Virus record (IMG/VR): IMGVR_UViG_3300020477_001447
Coordinates: 36,744-100,743 of that record
DNA length: 64,000 bases
Direction: 5' to 3' (one strand)
Source of the DNA: a virus
Positions within the stretch are counted from its first letter, which is position 1. Each line of letters begins with the position of its first letter. A program made the translations under genes and the position numbers. The notes under the pieces are model-generated. The model was not told the DNA's origin, made no database searches, and was given only the letters and a program-made list of their open reading frames with translations. This document shows, piece by piece, positions 54,401-61,922 of the stretch.

Positions 54401-54651
54401 TTGCTTCGATGGCTATCAGGCTAGCTCTCTTGTCTGTTTCCAGTTTGCCGAAGGGTGATATCTTTATTCTTGATGAGCCCGGTACTGCTTTGGATGAAGA
54501 CAATATGGAAGGTTTTGTGAGAATCTTGGAGCTTGTTAAGTCCTACTTTAAAACAGTCCTTTTGATATCTCACTTGGATAGTCTAAAGGATTGTGTAGAT
54601 ACTCAGATAACTATTGAAAAAACAAACGGTTATGCTCATGTAAATTTCTAA
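51496..54651 (+). CDS. SbcD-SbcC (Mre11-Rad50; T4 gp47-gp46) single-chain fusion
   Basis: This 1051-residue protein joins both halves of the recombination nuclease. The N-terminal phosphoesterase has HAADIH (6-11), GGD (43-45), GNHD (79-82), YHG (148-150) and GHDYAMLGDIH (175-185), the Mre11/SbcD metal motifs. From about 365 the SbcC/Rad50 ATPase follows. It has Walker A GKNYSGKSS (399-407), Q-loop region SMASQLDSLSF, and a long coiled coil interrupted by a hook PCGNEYPMC (C723, C730). Signature MGSGAEKT (961-968) and Walker B IFILDEPGTALD (989-1000) complete it. It processes DNA ends for recombination-dependent replication. ATG 51496 is chosen over TTG 51463, which adds eleven residues without homology. 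Confidence 0.88.
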   Translation: MIKIAHAADIHIKNLKYHWEYNQIFEKMYQHLRDEEVDYIYIGGDIAHTKTQISPEFVDMCSKFLSTLADIAPTVVILGNHDGNLKNSSRQDAITPIVEALEHPNLHLLKDSGEFTLDNKVVFNVLSVFDEDNWVNPSDDEKINIALYHGSVSGVQTDAGWVMDYGDHDVSIFAGHDYAMLGDIHKTNQILDEDGRVRYSGSIVQQNHGETNDKGFLIWEIENKNDFTVRHVELKNPKPFITIELTRKGRMPRGATVPPGARLRLVSNNNLPLEAMRRAVEVAKHRFAPESISFLNRAAGERGTVEGASTNLIKENLRDVSVQEKFIREYLKDYEASEEVMEKVLELNRKYNTMAEAGEEISRNVNWKLKSFKWDNLFNYGESNKVNFEKLNGIVGIFGKNYSGKSSVIDSLLYTMFNSTSKNERKNLNIINQNKDYGHGTVEIEIGDRCYTIDRRSEKYIKKLKGQETTEAKTDLDFSSYNKVLEESCSQNGLTRMETDKKIRKVFGSLDDFLLTSMASQLDSLSFIKEGSTKRKEILAKFLDLEIFEKKFKFAKEDASDLRGALKRLSDKEYDEGIERSEEELRLNEKSLKKQQDICTNLKANIENKESQIVQLEDKIASIPAEVIDFLTVSNQSEDKQSQKALLQEKIEENKKKILDCESTLTYINEFLSDFDVDNLSNKEREVEEQRQQLAEIVQKARDEEKDINNKKNKLALLDEVPCGNEYPMCKFIRDAHRAKKAIPTLQDGLNKTLVRARTTKEKIDILNPDGISDMRSTYSDVLFHKNELENRIKDYTLFMERTNTDILSLSSEIEALNLKIKEYEDNREVIENLETLAAEKKTLNRELEDHRTDLAQCDVEVMELYKLHGSLEQRLQNLKLQKAELQTLREEFSAHDLYMRCMHSNGIAYDIIKKQLPAINNEIAKVLANIVNFEIFFEDDGRRLNIFIKHPSHDARPLEMGSGAEKTIASMAIRLALLSVSSLPKGDIFILDEPGTALDEDNMEGFVRILELVKSYFKTVLLISHLDSLKDCVDTQITIEKTNGYAHVNF

Positions 54652-54666
54652 ATCTTCTATAAATCA

Positions 54667-54673
54667 CTATTTA
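54667..54673 (+). promoter_or_regulatory. Candidate late promoter: CTATTTA with upstream TATAAATC
   Basis: The 44-base gap before the small membrane protein gene contains CTATTTA, 29 bases before ATG 54696. Just upstream, TATAAATC (54658-54665) is one base from the T4 late consensus TATAAATA. AGGAGAG follows as a strong ribosome site. Either element could serve as the late promoter of the putative lysis cassette. Confidence 0.45.
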
Positions 54674-54695
54674 CCTTATAAGGAGAGTGTTTTAT

Positions 54696-54878
54696 ATGAG
54701 ACACGTATTAGATAAATTTCTAGAGAAACTAGTATCAAGAAAGTTACTAGCATGGTTGACTGCAACAAGTCTTCTAATGTTTGCAGATTTAGATTCTTCT
54801 GATTGGGTTATAATCACTACAGTTTACATTGGTGGTCAAACTGTTGTTGACGCAGTGGCCAAACTCAAGGGTCACTAA
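54696..54878 (+). CDS. Small holin-like membrane protein
   Basis: I chose ATG 54696 because AGGAGAG lies eight bases upstream; a GTG at 54687 is part of that box. The 60-residue protein has two hydrophobic stretches (LLAWLTATSLLMFADL and WVIITTVYIGGQTVVDAVA) separated by a short acidic turn, with charged ends. That hairpin layout resembles short phage holins, which form holes in the inner membrane at lysis. It is followed by two more membrane or exported proteins, joined to the first by TAATG. The holin call rests on size, topology and context, not on a family match. Confidence 0.5.
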   Translation: MRHVLDKFLEKLVSRKLLAWLTATSLLMFADLDSSDWVIITTVYIGGQTVVDAVAKLKGH

Positions 54879-55276
54879 TGTTAAAGTTGAAAAAAGCTTG
54901 GCTATGGTTTAAAAATCATTGGTATGTACCCTTTGTATTTTTACTGATTGTTTGTGCGTTTCTGTTGTTCCTTGTTACTCGCAACTCGATGTACATGGGG
55001 ACACTTTTGGATATGTTGGATTTATCCCAAAAAAATTATCAAAAAGAGAGAGATGTTTTAGATAAAATATCCAAAGAGGAACGAGAAAAAAGGGCTAAAA
55101 TTTTAGATGAGTACAATACTAAAGTTGAGGAACTTGAAAAGGAATATGAAGCCCGCGGCGAAAAATTAGCTGAAAAGAAAAAGAAGGAACTTAAAAAACT
55201 TGTAGAAGAGAGTTATACTGATCCTGAGTGGCTAGCTAAAGAGATAGCTAGACTATATGGACTTGAAAATGGCTAA
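54878..55276 (+). CDS. Membrane-anchored coiled-coil protein (inner spanin-like)
   Basis: The 132-residue protein has one N-terminal transmembrane segment (about residues 16-33, VPFVFLLIVCAFLLFLV) after a basic start. A long charged helix follows (YQKERDVLDKISKEEREKRA, continuing KKKKELKKLVEES). This is the layout of an i-spanin such as lambda Rz: cytoplasmic N-terminus, single membrane span, periplasmic coiled coil. The gene starts on the stop of the holin-like gene (TAATG) and overlaps the next exported-protein gene. A general membrane-tethered coiled coil of other function cannot be excluded. Confidence 0.5.
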   Translation: MLKLKKAWLWFKNHWYVPFVFLLIVCAFLLFLVTRNSMYMGTLLDMLDLSQKNYQKERDVLDKISKEEREKRAKILDEYNTKVEELEKEYEARGEKLAEKKKKELKKLVEESYTDPEWLAKEIARLYGLENG

Positions 55277-55712
55277 ACAGATATTAGCAAATATATTGAT
55301 AATCTTCTTTTTGTTTTCTTCTACAGCTATGGCTGCAGATATTGTTAATTTAAAAGAGGGTGACCCCGCACCATTTGAAGGGGTTTTACTGTCCAAAGAG
55401 GCTGCTGCCCAAATTATAATTGATAAAAAGTTTGAGGATCAAGAATGTGACCTTAAAGTAGAGTACGCACTCGAAATACAATCAGAAAGATATGAACTGC
55501 AATTGCAAACTAAAGACATATCTCTTCAGGCGGCAAACGATAGATACGAACAGATGATGATCCTTAAGACAACAGAGGTAGAGAACCTTAGAGAGATTGC
55601 ACTCAAGCCAAAGCCAGCAGATGGCCCTTGGCTCGTCGCACTTGGTTTTGGAATTGGCACCTTAACTTCTTTAGGCGTGTTCGCATTGTCGACAGAGATT
55701 GTATCCCAATGA
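55269..55712 (+). CDS. Exported protein with signal peptide and C-terminal membrane segment
   Basis: From ATG 55269 the 147-residue protein starts with a good Sec signal peptide (KQILANILIIFFLFSSTAMA, with cleavage likely after AMA); ATG 55257 would add four residues. The mature part has GDPAPFEGVLLSKEAAAQII, a helical middle (RYELQLQTKDISLQAANDRY), and a C-terminal hydrophobic span (WLVALGFGIGTLTSLGVFAL). There is no lipobox cysteine, so it is not a classical outer spanin. It may complete the lysis cassette or act at the envelope in another way. The start overlaps the upstream stop by eight bases. Confidence 0.6.
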   Translation: MAKQILANILIIFFLFSSTAMAADIVNLKEGDPAPFEGVLLSKEAAAQIIIDKKFEDQECDLKVEYALEIQSERYELQLQTKDISLQAANDRYEQMMILKTTEVENLREIALKPKPADGPWLVALGFGIGTLTSLGVFALSTEIVSQ

Positions 55713-56095
55713 AAAAAGATCAAGATTATATTGTAAAAGTAGAAAAAGCTATCGCGCAAAAATACGGAGCCGATACGATACAAAATCCTCGCGGCAATTG
55801 GGACGAGGAGAAAGAAAAAGAATATCTACAACAACTTAAAGAAGAAACAAAGAAGAATAATCAATTTTTGGATAATAATGAGAAAGCTGAAACTGACGGC
55901 TTTTTTGTAAATAAAAAACTACTTACTAGAGATCATAACAGGACTTGTCCAGTTTGCAATGTTTATTCATTCAACAAGATGGATGATGCCTATATGGTTA
56001 AGTTTCAATGCTGCTTTAATTGCTATGTGCAATGGGTTGAGGAAAGAGAGGAGCGTTGGCTAAAAGGTTGGAGACCTAACAAAGAGGAAAAATAA
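55709..56095 (+). CDS. Small zinc-finger protein upstream of terminase
   Basis: ATG 55709 overlaps the upstream stop as ATGA and gives 128 residues; a longer in-frame reading from 55628 begins with sequence that looks non-coding. The C-terminal half has a four-cysteine site (TCPVCN and FQCCFNC) followed by a tryptophan-rich end (WVEEREERWLKGWRP). The first half is charged and helical. I know of no assigned function. Being two genes before the large terminase it could help packaging or gene regulation; this is a position-based guess. Confidence 0.7.
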   Translation: MKKDQDYIVKVEKAIAQKYGADTIQNPRGNWDEEKEKEYLQQLKEETKKNNQFLDNNEKAETDGFFVNKKLLTRDHNRTCPVCNVYSFNKMDDAYMVKFQCCFNCYVQWVEEREERWLKGWRPNKEEK

Positions 56096-56096
56096 G

Positions 56097-56645
56097 ATGG
56101 CATCGACACTAGAAATTATACAAGGAATAGCTCAAGCTGCAGCAAATGCATACGATGGATCTCATGTTGAATCTATCGCGGCTGACGGACGCGCACGAAC
56201 AGTGGGGCTAAAAAGAGAAGAGGGTGACCTCATTAGGGACCGCCGTGTGATGGATGGATTTGGAATCCAGTTCCGTGGCGATCTTTTAAGAATCACATAT
56301 CAGGCAGAACTTCAGCTTAAAGAGGTTCACGGTAACGACTTTGAAAACGATATTGCTAGAATGCTCCAAAACATTGCACAGTTCCTCAAAAGAGAATACA
56401 AAGTAATTCGAAAAGAGAACCTTACTTTAACCAAGCAAGGTGATCCAGACATAATTGTACAAAAAATCTCTAACGTCAGAAGCGATGTACAGGCTTACTG
56501 CGACTATAAGATCGGAGGCTTAGGCGATGTACTCGGCGCTTCTGAGGCTTCTAGTGCTGATCGCCTAGATGATGCAATTAAAAACTTTTTATCTCAAGGT
56601 CACGAGGACGCAAAAAAGCCACAAAATGTAACACGCAAGGATTAA
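56097..56645 (+). CDS. Conserved-looking protein before terminase, unknown function
   Basis: The 182-residue protein starts one base after the zinc-finger gene's stop. It is mixed helix and strand, with FGIQFRGDLLRITYQAELQL and DIARMLQNIAQFLKREYKVI as the best-structured parts, and a KISNVRSDVQAYCDYKIGGL strand region. It ends in a flexible charged tail. In T4 the small terminase gp16 lies before gp17, but I see none of its helical-ring features, so I do not assign that role. It might be another packaging or virion component. Confidence 0.65.
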   Translation: MASTLEIIQGIAQAAANAYDGSHVESIAADGRARTVGLKREEGDLIRDRRVMDGFGIQFRGDLLRITYQAELQLKEVHGNDFENDIARMLQNIAQFLKREYKVIRKENLTLTKQGDPDIIVQKISNVRSDVQAYCDYKIGGLGDVLGASEASSADRLDDAIKNFLSQGHEDAKKPQNVTRKD

Positions 56646-56657
56646 TTGCAAGGTGCA

Positions 56658-58244
56658 ATGTCTTATAGCCTGACCAAGAAACAAATTGTTAAAGAAGTAG
56701 TGAAGGCCGGTAAAGACCCGGTTTATTTTATAAATAACTATTGCAGAATTTCACACCCCCTAGAGGGCCTCGTTCCATTTAGCACTTATGATTATCAAGA
56801 TGATCTTTTAAAAGACTTTGAAGATTATCGATTCAATGTTGTATTAAAGGGACGCCAGCTTGGTATCTCAACAATTACTGCCGGCTATGTTGTCTGGATG
56901 ATGCTTTTTCATCGAGATAAGAATATCCTTGTGATGGCAACAAAGTTTAGTACAGCTGCAAACTTAGTAAAAAAAGTAAAATCAATAATGAGAACACTTC
57001 CAGAATGGATGCAGATCTCAAAGATATCGGTAGATAATAGAACATCGTTTGAATTACATAACGGATCCCAAATTAAAGCATCATCCACATCTTCAGACGC
57101 TGGTCGTTCTGAAGCCCTTTCCTTACTAGTGATTGATGAGGCCGCGCACGTTGAGGGCTTAGAAGAGTTGTGGACTGGTCTATATCCAACGCTATCAACC
57201 GGTGGACGCTGCATTGCTTTGTCGACTCCGAATGGTGTTGGTAACTGGTTTCATAAAACTTGTGTGGATGCAGGAAATGGGTCGAATGATTTTAAACTAA
57301 CAACTTTACCTTGGAGTGCGCACCCTGATCGCGATCAAGAGTGGTTTGAAAAAGAAACTAAAAACATGTCCCGCCGACAAATCGCGCAGGAACTTGAATG
57401 TAATTTCAATATGTCAGGGGAGACTGTAATTCACTCCGAGGATATGGAGAGGATGTTAGCCTCTGTATGTGAGCCAAAATATAGAACAGGACATGATCGC
57501 AACTATTGGATATGGGAAGAATACCAAAGCGAAGGCAGTTATCTATTAACAGCAGATATTGCCAGAGGTGATGGAAAAGACTTCTCCGCTTTTCACATAT
57601 TAAGATTAGATACGATGGAAATTATTGCAGAGTACCAAGGAAAGCCAACTCCTGATGCATATGCGGAAATATTATACAGTGCCGGCAACGAATACGGGAC
57701 TTGCATGATTGTTGGCGAAAACAACAATATTGGCTTTACAGTCCTTAACAAACTTATAGAAAGAGGGTATCCTAGCATATATCACTCAAAAAAGAGTAGC
57801 CATGAATATGTTGACAGTTATTCTGCAGAATTTCAGACCGGCGTCGTCCCCGGCTTCACAACGTCTGCAAAAACAAGACCTTTGGTTATAGCAAAGATGG
57901 AAGAGTTTATCAGAAACAAACTAATTAAAATAAATTCCAATCGTTTGCTAACTGAGCTGAAAACTTTTGTTTGGCAAAATGGCCGCCCACAGGCCATGAG
58001 AAGTTATAACGATGATTTAGTTATGTCTTTGGCGATTGGATGTTGGGTGAGAGATACTGTATTGATTGAGAATCAAAGGGATGTGGAGTACAATAAAGCT
58101 TTTTTGAATACCATATCTAAGAGCAATAGTGTAATAAGCACTACAATCCCTGGCATGCATGGACATAAAAGAATTGAGAAAACAAAACAAATGAACGAAG
58201 CTGCAAAAATTAATAAAGAATTTGTCTGGCTTCTTAAGGGTTAA
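56658..58244 (+). CDS. gp17: Large terminase subunit, T4 gp17-like
   Basis: ATG 56658, with AAGG six bases upstream, gives 528 residues; TTG 56646 is a poorer start. The ATPase domain has Walker A GRQLGIST (65-72), Walker B LLVIDEAAH (156-164) and coupling motif STPNG (189-193). The nuclease domain has acidic residues D300 in TADIARGDGKDFS, E354 in VGENNNIG and D452/D453 in YNDDLVMS, matching the RNase H-like terminase nuclease. The protein pumps DNA into proheads through the portal and cuts the concatemer. It is shorter than T4 gp17 (610). The portal gene follows after five bases, whereas in T4 the sheath and tube genes lie between. Confidence 0.93.
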   Translation: MSYSLTKKQIVKEVVKAGKDPVYFINNYCRISHPLEGLVPFSTYDYQDDLLKDFEDYRFNVVLKGRQLGISTITAGYVVWMMLFHRDKNILVMATKFSTAANLVKKVKSIMRTLPEWMQISKISVDNRTSFELHNGSQIKASSTSSDAGRSEALSLLVIDEAAHVEGLEELWTGLYPTLSTGGRCIALSTPNGVGNWFHKTCVDAGNGSNDFKLTTLPWSAHPDRDQEWFEKETKNMSRRQIAQELECNFNMSGETVIHSEDMERMLASVCEPKYRTGHDRNYWIWEEYQSEGSYLLTADIARGDGKDFSAFHILRLDTMEIIAEYQGKPTPDAYAEILYSAGNEYGTCMIVGENNNIGFTVLNKLIERGYPSIYHSKKSSHEYVDSYSAEFQTGVVPGFTTSAKTRPLVIAKMEEFIRNKLIKINSNRLLTELKTFVWQNGRPQAMRSYNDDLVMSLAIGCWVRDTVLIENQRDVEYNKAFLNTISKSNSVISTTIPGMHGHKRIEKTKQMNEAAKINKEFVWLLKG

Positions 58245-58249
58245 AAACG

Positions 58250-60202
58250 ATGGCACCTAAAAATAAAAATCCAAGAAATCCAAATTCCGTACTCTTCAAG
58301 AGACTTACTAGAATTTTTTCTGGACCTTTAGTAAACTATAGAGCACAATTTACAAGAGAAGAACGAAGAACTGATTTAGACAAATACCGAGCTAGACTTA
58401 AAACTACCGGCGGTCAGCAGTTCAAGAGATCTCACGATAACTACGGTCATAATTTAAATATGGCCAGCGATATGATGCGCAACCAAAACCGCGCAGATCG
58501 CTATATCGATTTCGACCAAATGGAATATACCCCAGAGGTTGCGTCAGCATTGGATATCTATGCTGATGAAATGACAACTTCAAACGAATACAATAAGATA
58601 TTATCAATTCACTGTCCGAATGAAGAAATTAAAGCTGTTTTAAACTCTCTGTTTTTTGATATATTAAATGTCGAGTTTAATCTTTTTGGTTGGGCGCGCA
58701 CCATGTGCAAGTACGGCGACTTCTTTTTATACCTCGACCTTGATGAAACAATGGGTGTACAAAGTTGCATCGGTCTCCCCGGCAACGAGATGGAGCGATT
58801 AGAGGGTCAAGACAAAACAAATGCAAATTATGTCCAATATCAGTGGAACTCTGCCGGCATGACTTTAGAAAACTGGCAGGTAGCGCACTTTAGAGTTCTA
58901 GGGAACGACAAGCACGCTCCATATGGCACATCCGTACTTGAGCCCGCCCGCCGGATTTGGCGCCAGCTTAACTTAATTGAAGACGCGATGTTGGCTTATC
59001 GTATTGTCCGCGCGCCAGCGCGCAGGGTTTTTAAGATTGATGTTGGTAATATTGCCCCACAAGATGTTGAGCAATACATGGAGAGAGTTAAAACTTCCAT
59101 GAAAAGAAATCAGATTATTGATGATACGACCGGTCGCGTAGACCTTAGATATAACCCGCTGTCATTAGAAGAGGATTATTTTATCCCTGTTCGTGGTGGT
59201 GTTGGTTCTGATATTATAACACTCCCTGGTGCAAACTCTTTAAACGATATCGATGATGTCAAATATATGAGAGATAAGTTATTCTCAGCTTTGAAGGTTC
59301 CGCAATCTTATCTAACAATGGGCGATGGTGCTTCTGAGGATAAGGCAAGCTTATCTCAAAAAGATATTAGGTTTGCAAGAACAATTCAGCGACTTCAAAG
59401 GATTATGGTTTCTGAGCTTGAAAAGATTGGTGTTGTGCATCTTTATACAATGGGCTATCGAGCACAAGATTTAATTTCATTTACTTTGCAACTGAATAAT
59501 CCGTCTAAGATTGCAGAACTGCAAGAGCTGGAACACCTTAAGACAAGGTTTGATATTGCAGCATCTGCAACAGAGGGCTTGTTTAGTAAACAGTGGATTG
59601 CTAGAAATATATTTAGTATGTCTGATGAAGAATTCTTAAGAAACCAAAGAGAGTCCTTTTACGATAGAAAGATTGCAGCCGCGCTAGAGTCTGTGACAGA
59701 GGATGGGCTGACACCAGAAGGTGCCCCAGGTGGTCCTCTCGGTGACTTAGGTCTAGGCGATGAGGATCCCGCATTGCCAGATCTACCAGAGGAACCTGAG
59801 ATCGCAGACGTTGAAGCTACTGCAGCTGCCGATGAAATCCCGGGAGCAGAACCGACAGCGGACGAAAGCCCACTCTTGGTTGCCCCTGGACGCCGCGATA
59901 CTGATGATGACAAATATTCTTTCCGCAATGATGGTTCTTATTTGACAAAGGGATCAAAGGGGAAACGATATAATCCGACCAGCGGAGATGGCCGTCGTTA
60001 CTCAAACAAGCGATCAGCTTTGGCTCAGTCAGGCAGAGAAAAAGGTCTTAATAATAAAAGAAATGTATTCCCAGGAGCATTGACGCTTCAAGAAATGTTT
60101 GAGTCCATGCCTCGTAAAGATGAAGAGGAAAACATTTTTCAGTTAAATAACGATATTAAGAAACTAATTACTGAGCTAGAAAGCAAAGAGACGGAGAAAT
60201 AA
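58250..60202 (+). CDS. gp20: Portal protein, T4 gp20-like
   Basis: The 650-residue protein matches gp20-type portals. Examples are DRYIDFDQMEYTPEVASALD, IYADEMTT, then YKIVRAP-type sequence (LAYRIVRAPARRVFKIDVG), YIPRSGGV-like FIPVRGGVGSD and LKVPQSYL. Twelve copies form the channel through which DNA enters, and they nucleate prohead assembly. Residues about 490-560 form an acidic, proline/alanine-rich linker (DPALPDLPEEPEIADVEATA). A basic segment and a helical end follow, an extension beyond T4 gp20 (524 residues). It lies directly after the terminase gene, its functional partner. Confidence 0.92.
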   Translation: MAPKNKNPRNPNSVLFKRLTRIFSGPLVNYRAQFTREERRTDLDKYRARLKTTGGQQFKRSHDNYGHNLNMASDMMRNQNRADRYIDFDQMEYTPEVASALDIYADEMTTSNEYNKILSIHCPNEEIKAVLNSLFFDILNVEFNLFGWARTMCKYGDFFLYLDLDETMGVQSCIGLPGNEMERLEGQDKTNANYVQYQWNSAGMTLENWQVAHFRVLGNDKHAPYGTSVLEPARRIWRQLNLIEDAMLAYRIVRAPARRVFKIDVGNIAPQDVEQYMERVKTSMKRNQIIDDTTGRVDLRYNPLSLEEDYFIPVRGGVGSDIITLPGANSLNDIDDVKYMRDKLFSALKVPQSYLTMGDGASEDKASLSQKDIRFARTIQRLQRIMVSELEKIGVVHLYTMGYRAQDLISFTLQLNNPSKIAELQELEHLKTRFDIAASATEGLFSKQWIARNIFSMSDEEFLRNQRESFYDRKIAAALESVTEDGLTPEGAPGGPLGDLGLGDEDPALPDLPEEPEIADVEATAAADEIPGAEPTADESPLLVAPGRRDTDDDKYSFRNDGSYLTKGSKGKRYNPTSGDGRRYSNKRSALAQSGREKGLNNKRNVFPGALTLQEMFESMPRKDEEENIFQLNNDIKKLITELESKETEK

Positions 60203-60205
60203 AAG

Positions 60206-61036
60206 ATGCGCGCAAGACACAATAAGAAAAGAAATACAGCTTTTCTTTATGAAATGCTTGTACGTCAATTGACGAAAGCAGTTTTGGAAAAAGATGACGC
60301 TTCCCGCGCCGAGTTGACTTCTTTAATCAAAGAACATTTTCATAAAAATGAAATTTTGGGCCGAGAGTTGAAGCATTATGAAGCACTTTTAGAGACTTCA
60401 AATTTAAAGTCGCGCGTGGCTACTAAGTTATTAAAAGAAGTTAAGACAGATTATAGTAAGCTAAATCAGGAGGAGATTTTTGAAAAACAAACTCGCTTGA
60501 TTAAGCAGATCAACAAGACTCTTTCAAAAGATATCTGGAATGTTTTTATTCCAAATTATAAATCTTTGGCGACAGTCTCTGCAATATTTAGCGACAACAC
60601 ATCAGCCAAACAACGAGTCCTCTTTGAAGAGATGGTTATAAATTCTATGAGTTCTGAAATAGAGAACACCGAAACCGAATCTCTTAAGCCAATTGATAAT
60701 ATTGTTTATCACTCTTTTGTTAAAAGCTTTAATGAAAAATATGGTGATCTTCATGAAGAACAAAAAGTTTTATTAAATAAATACATTGCGTCTTTTGCCG
60801 ATAATGGTTTAGATCTAAAAGTATTTTTAAATGAAGAGCTTGGGAGATTGAAGACTGAGTTATCAACTGCAATTGCAAGAGATGAGTTTATAGCAGATGC
60901 AGATATGGCAAAGAAAGCTATCAAAGTCACAGGCATGCTCGATGGTTTTAAAAGCTCCTCAATAAACGAAGTTTTAGTTAGCAAGGTTCTTAAAGTACAA
61001 GAGCTTGTTCGGGAGATCTACTCCGATGACAATTAA
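60206..61036 (+). CDS. Helical protein between portal and protease, unknown function
   Basis: The 276-residue protein is nearly all helix and highly charged (RARHNKKRNTAFLYEMLVRQ at the start, EELGRLKTELSTAIARDEF later), with no domain I recognise. It starts three bases after the portal stop and overlaps the next gene by eleven bases. In T4 this interval encodes prohead core proteins (gp67, gp68), so a scaffolding or head-assembly role is plausible from position and helix content. It could equally be a DNA- or RNA-binding accessory. Confidence 0.7.
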   Translation: MRARHNKKRNTAFLYEMLVRQLTKAVLEKDDASRAELTSLIKEHFHKNEILGRELKHYEALLETSNLKSRVATKLLKEVKTDYSKLNQEEIFEKQTRLIKQINKTLSKDIWNVFIPNYKSLATVSAIFSDNTSAKQRVLFEEMVINSMSSEIENTETESLKPIDNIVYHSFVKSFNEKYGDLHEEQKVLLNKYIASFADNGLDLKVFLNEELGRLKTELSTAIARDEFIADADMAKKAIKVTGMLDGFKSSSINEVLVSKVLKVQELVREIYSDDN

Positions 61037-61535
61037 AGTAGTCATTGACGATACTGATGCTACAGTATCTTTAAACGCTAGAAAGAGTCTAGACGGAAAT
61101 CTAATGATCTTTGATCATGATCAAATTGATATTGTTGTTATGCATGAAAAAAAGAAAGTTGTTGCTTTTCCAAAAACAGATGTAACAGAGGATGTGTACA
61201 CAACCCAAGATCGTCTTTTTAGTTTACTATCAAAGCGTGGAGTTATCTCACATGAGTCAGTACAATCTGGAAATATTTTCAACTCACTAGAGGGTGAAAT
61301 ATTGGAATCTAATTTTGCAAACTCACTACAGGCGGCAGTGTATGTTATTTCTGAGTTTATAACTACAGAAAAAGAAACACTTGATCGCGCTGAGAAATAT
61401 CAGGATGAAATTGAGAAGCATCTTGTCAATCCGGCAGACGAGCACTCTACGGAACTTGGAGAAGTCCCACAAGAACCAGAAAAGGGTTCCATCCGTCCTG
61501 GGTATTACTATACTCCGCTCAGATATCGATACTAG
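61026..61535 (+). CDS. Protein between portal and protease, unknown function
   Basis: ATG 61026 (MTIKVVIDDTDATV) follows a GGGAGA box and overlaps the upstream gene; an in-frame TTG at 61005 adds seven residues and is less likely. The 169-residue protein has a strand-rich first half (LMIFDHDQIDIVVMHEKKKV) and a helical second half (LQAAVYVISEFITTEKETLD). It ends in a flexible, aromatic tail (RPGYYYTPLRYRY). No family is recognised. Its place suggests a prohead component or assembly factor. Confidence 0.68.
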   Translation: MTIKVVIDDTDATVSLNARKSLDGNLMIFDHDQIDIVVMHEKKKVVAFPKTDVTEDVYTTQDRLFSLLSKRGVISHESVQSGNIFNSLEGEILESNFANSLQAAVYVISEFITTEKETLDRAEKYQDEIEKHLVNPADEHSTELGEVPQEPEKGSIRPGYYYTPLRYRY

Positions 61536-61536
61536 T

Positions 61537-61899
61537 ATGACACTATTGTATTTTATACTTGCCGCTTATGGCATGACATTTATTCTTGTCTATGGTTCAA
61601 TCTTTGATCGTTTTCGTCCAAAGTGTGGCACATACTGGGGTTTGGGCAAATTGTTTCATTGCACTTTGTGCATGGGATTTTGGGTTGGAATCTTTCTTTG
61701 GGGCATAAGTCCATACACTGAACTATTTACATTTAGTAATAACCCAACAACAGCTTTTGTTTGTGGTTGTGTTAGTGCTGGGACATCGTACTTTTTGAGT
61801 GCGATAGTCGATGATGCTGGAATAAGCATAATTCATAAGGGAGAAAAGAACAATGCAGAAATGGAAACTACAACCTGTCCGACGCTGCTGCAAGGGTAG
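61537..61899 (+). CDS. Membrane protein, DUF1360-like
   Basis: The true start is ATG 61537, one base after the upstream stop; the longer open frame before it is a shadow. The 120-residue product has three hydrophobic segments: LLYFILAAYGMTFILVYGS, then FHCTLCMGFWVGIFLWGI, then FVCGCVSAGTSYFLSAIV. The FxCxLCMGFWVG motif matches the DUF1360 family of small membrane proteins found in phages and bacteria, whose function is unknown. The last 15 residues (NNAEMETTTCPTLLQG) share their bases with a possible micro-gene in another frame. Position in the prohead module is conserved-looking but unexplained. Confidence 0.75.
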   Translation: MTLLYFILAAYGMTFILVYGSIFDRFRPKCGTYWGLGKLFHCTLCMGFWVGIFLWGISPYTELFTFSNNPTTAFVCGCVSAGTSYFLSAIVDDAGISIIHKGEKNNAEMETTTCPTLLQG

Positions 61900-61903
61900 T
61901 TGA
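61853..61903 (+). CDS. Possible 16-residue micro-gene overlapping the DUF1360-like gene
   Basis: An ATG nine bases after a strong AAGGGAG box (61837-61843) opens a 16-codon frame encoding MQKWKLQPVRRCCKGS, ending at TGA 61903. The frame overlaps the end of the upstream gene in a different phase. The basic peptide with adjacent cysteines looks non-random, and the ribosome site cannot serve the next gene, which is 80 bases away. With only 16 codons, chance is a serious alternative. Confidence 0.3.
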   Translation: MQKWKLQPVRRCCKGS

Positions 61904-61922
61904 CTATCTTAAGGGAATAAAA

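Noticed and set aside
56097-56645. Small terminase subunit (gp16) assignment
   Set aside because: Position before gp17 fits, but the sequence lacks the helical-ring pattern expected, so I left it unassigned.
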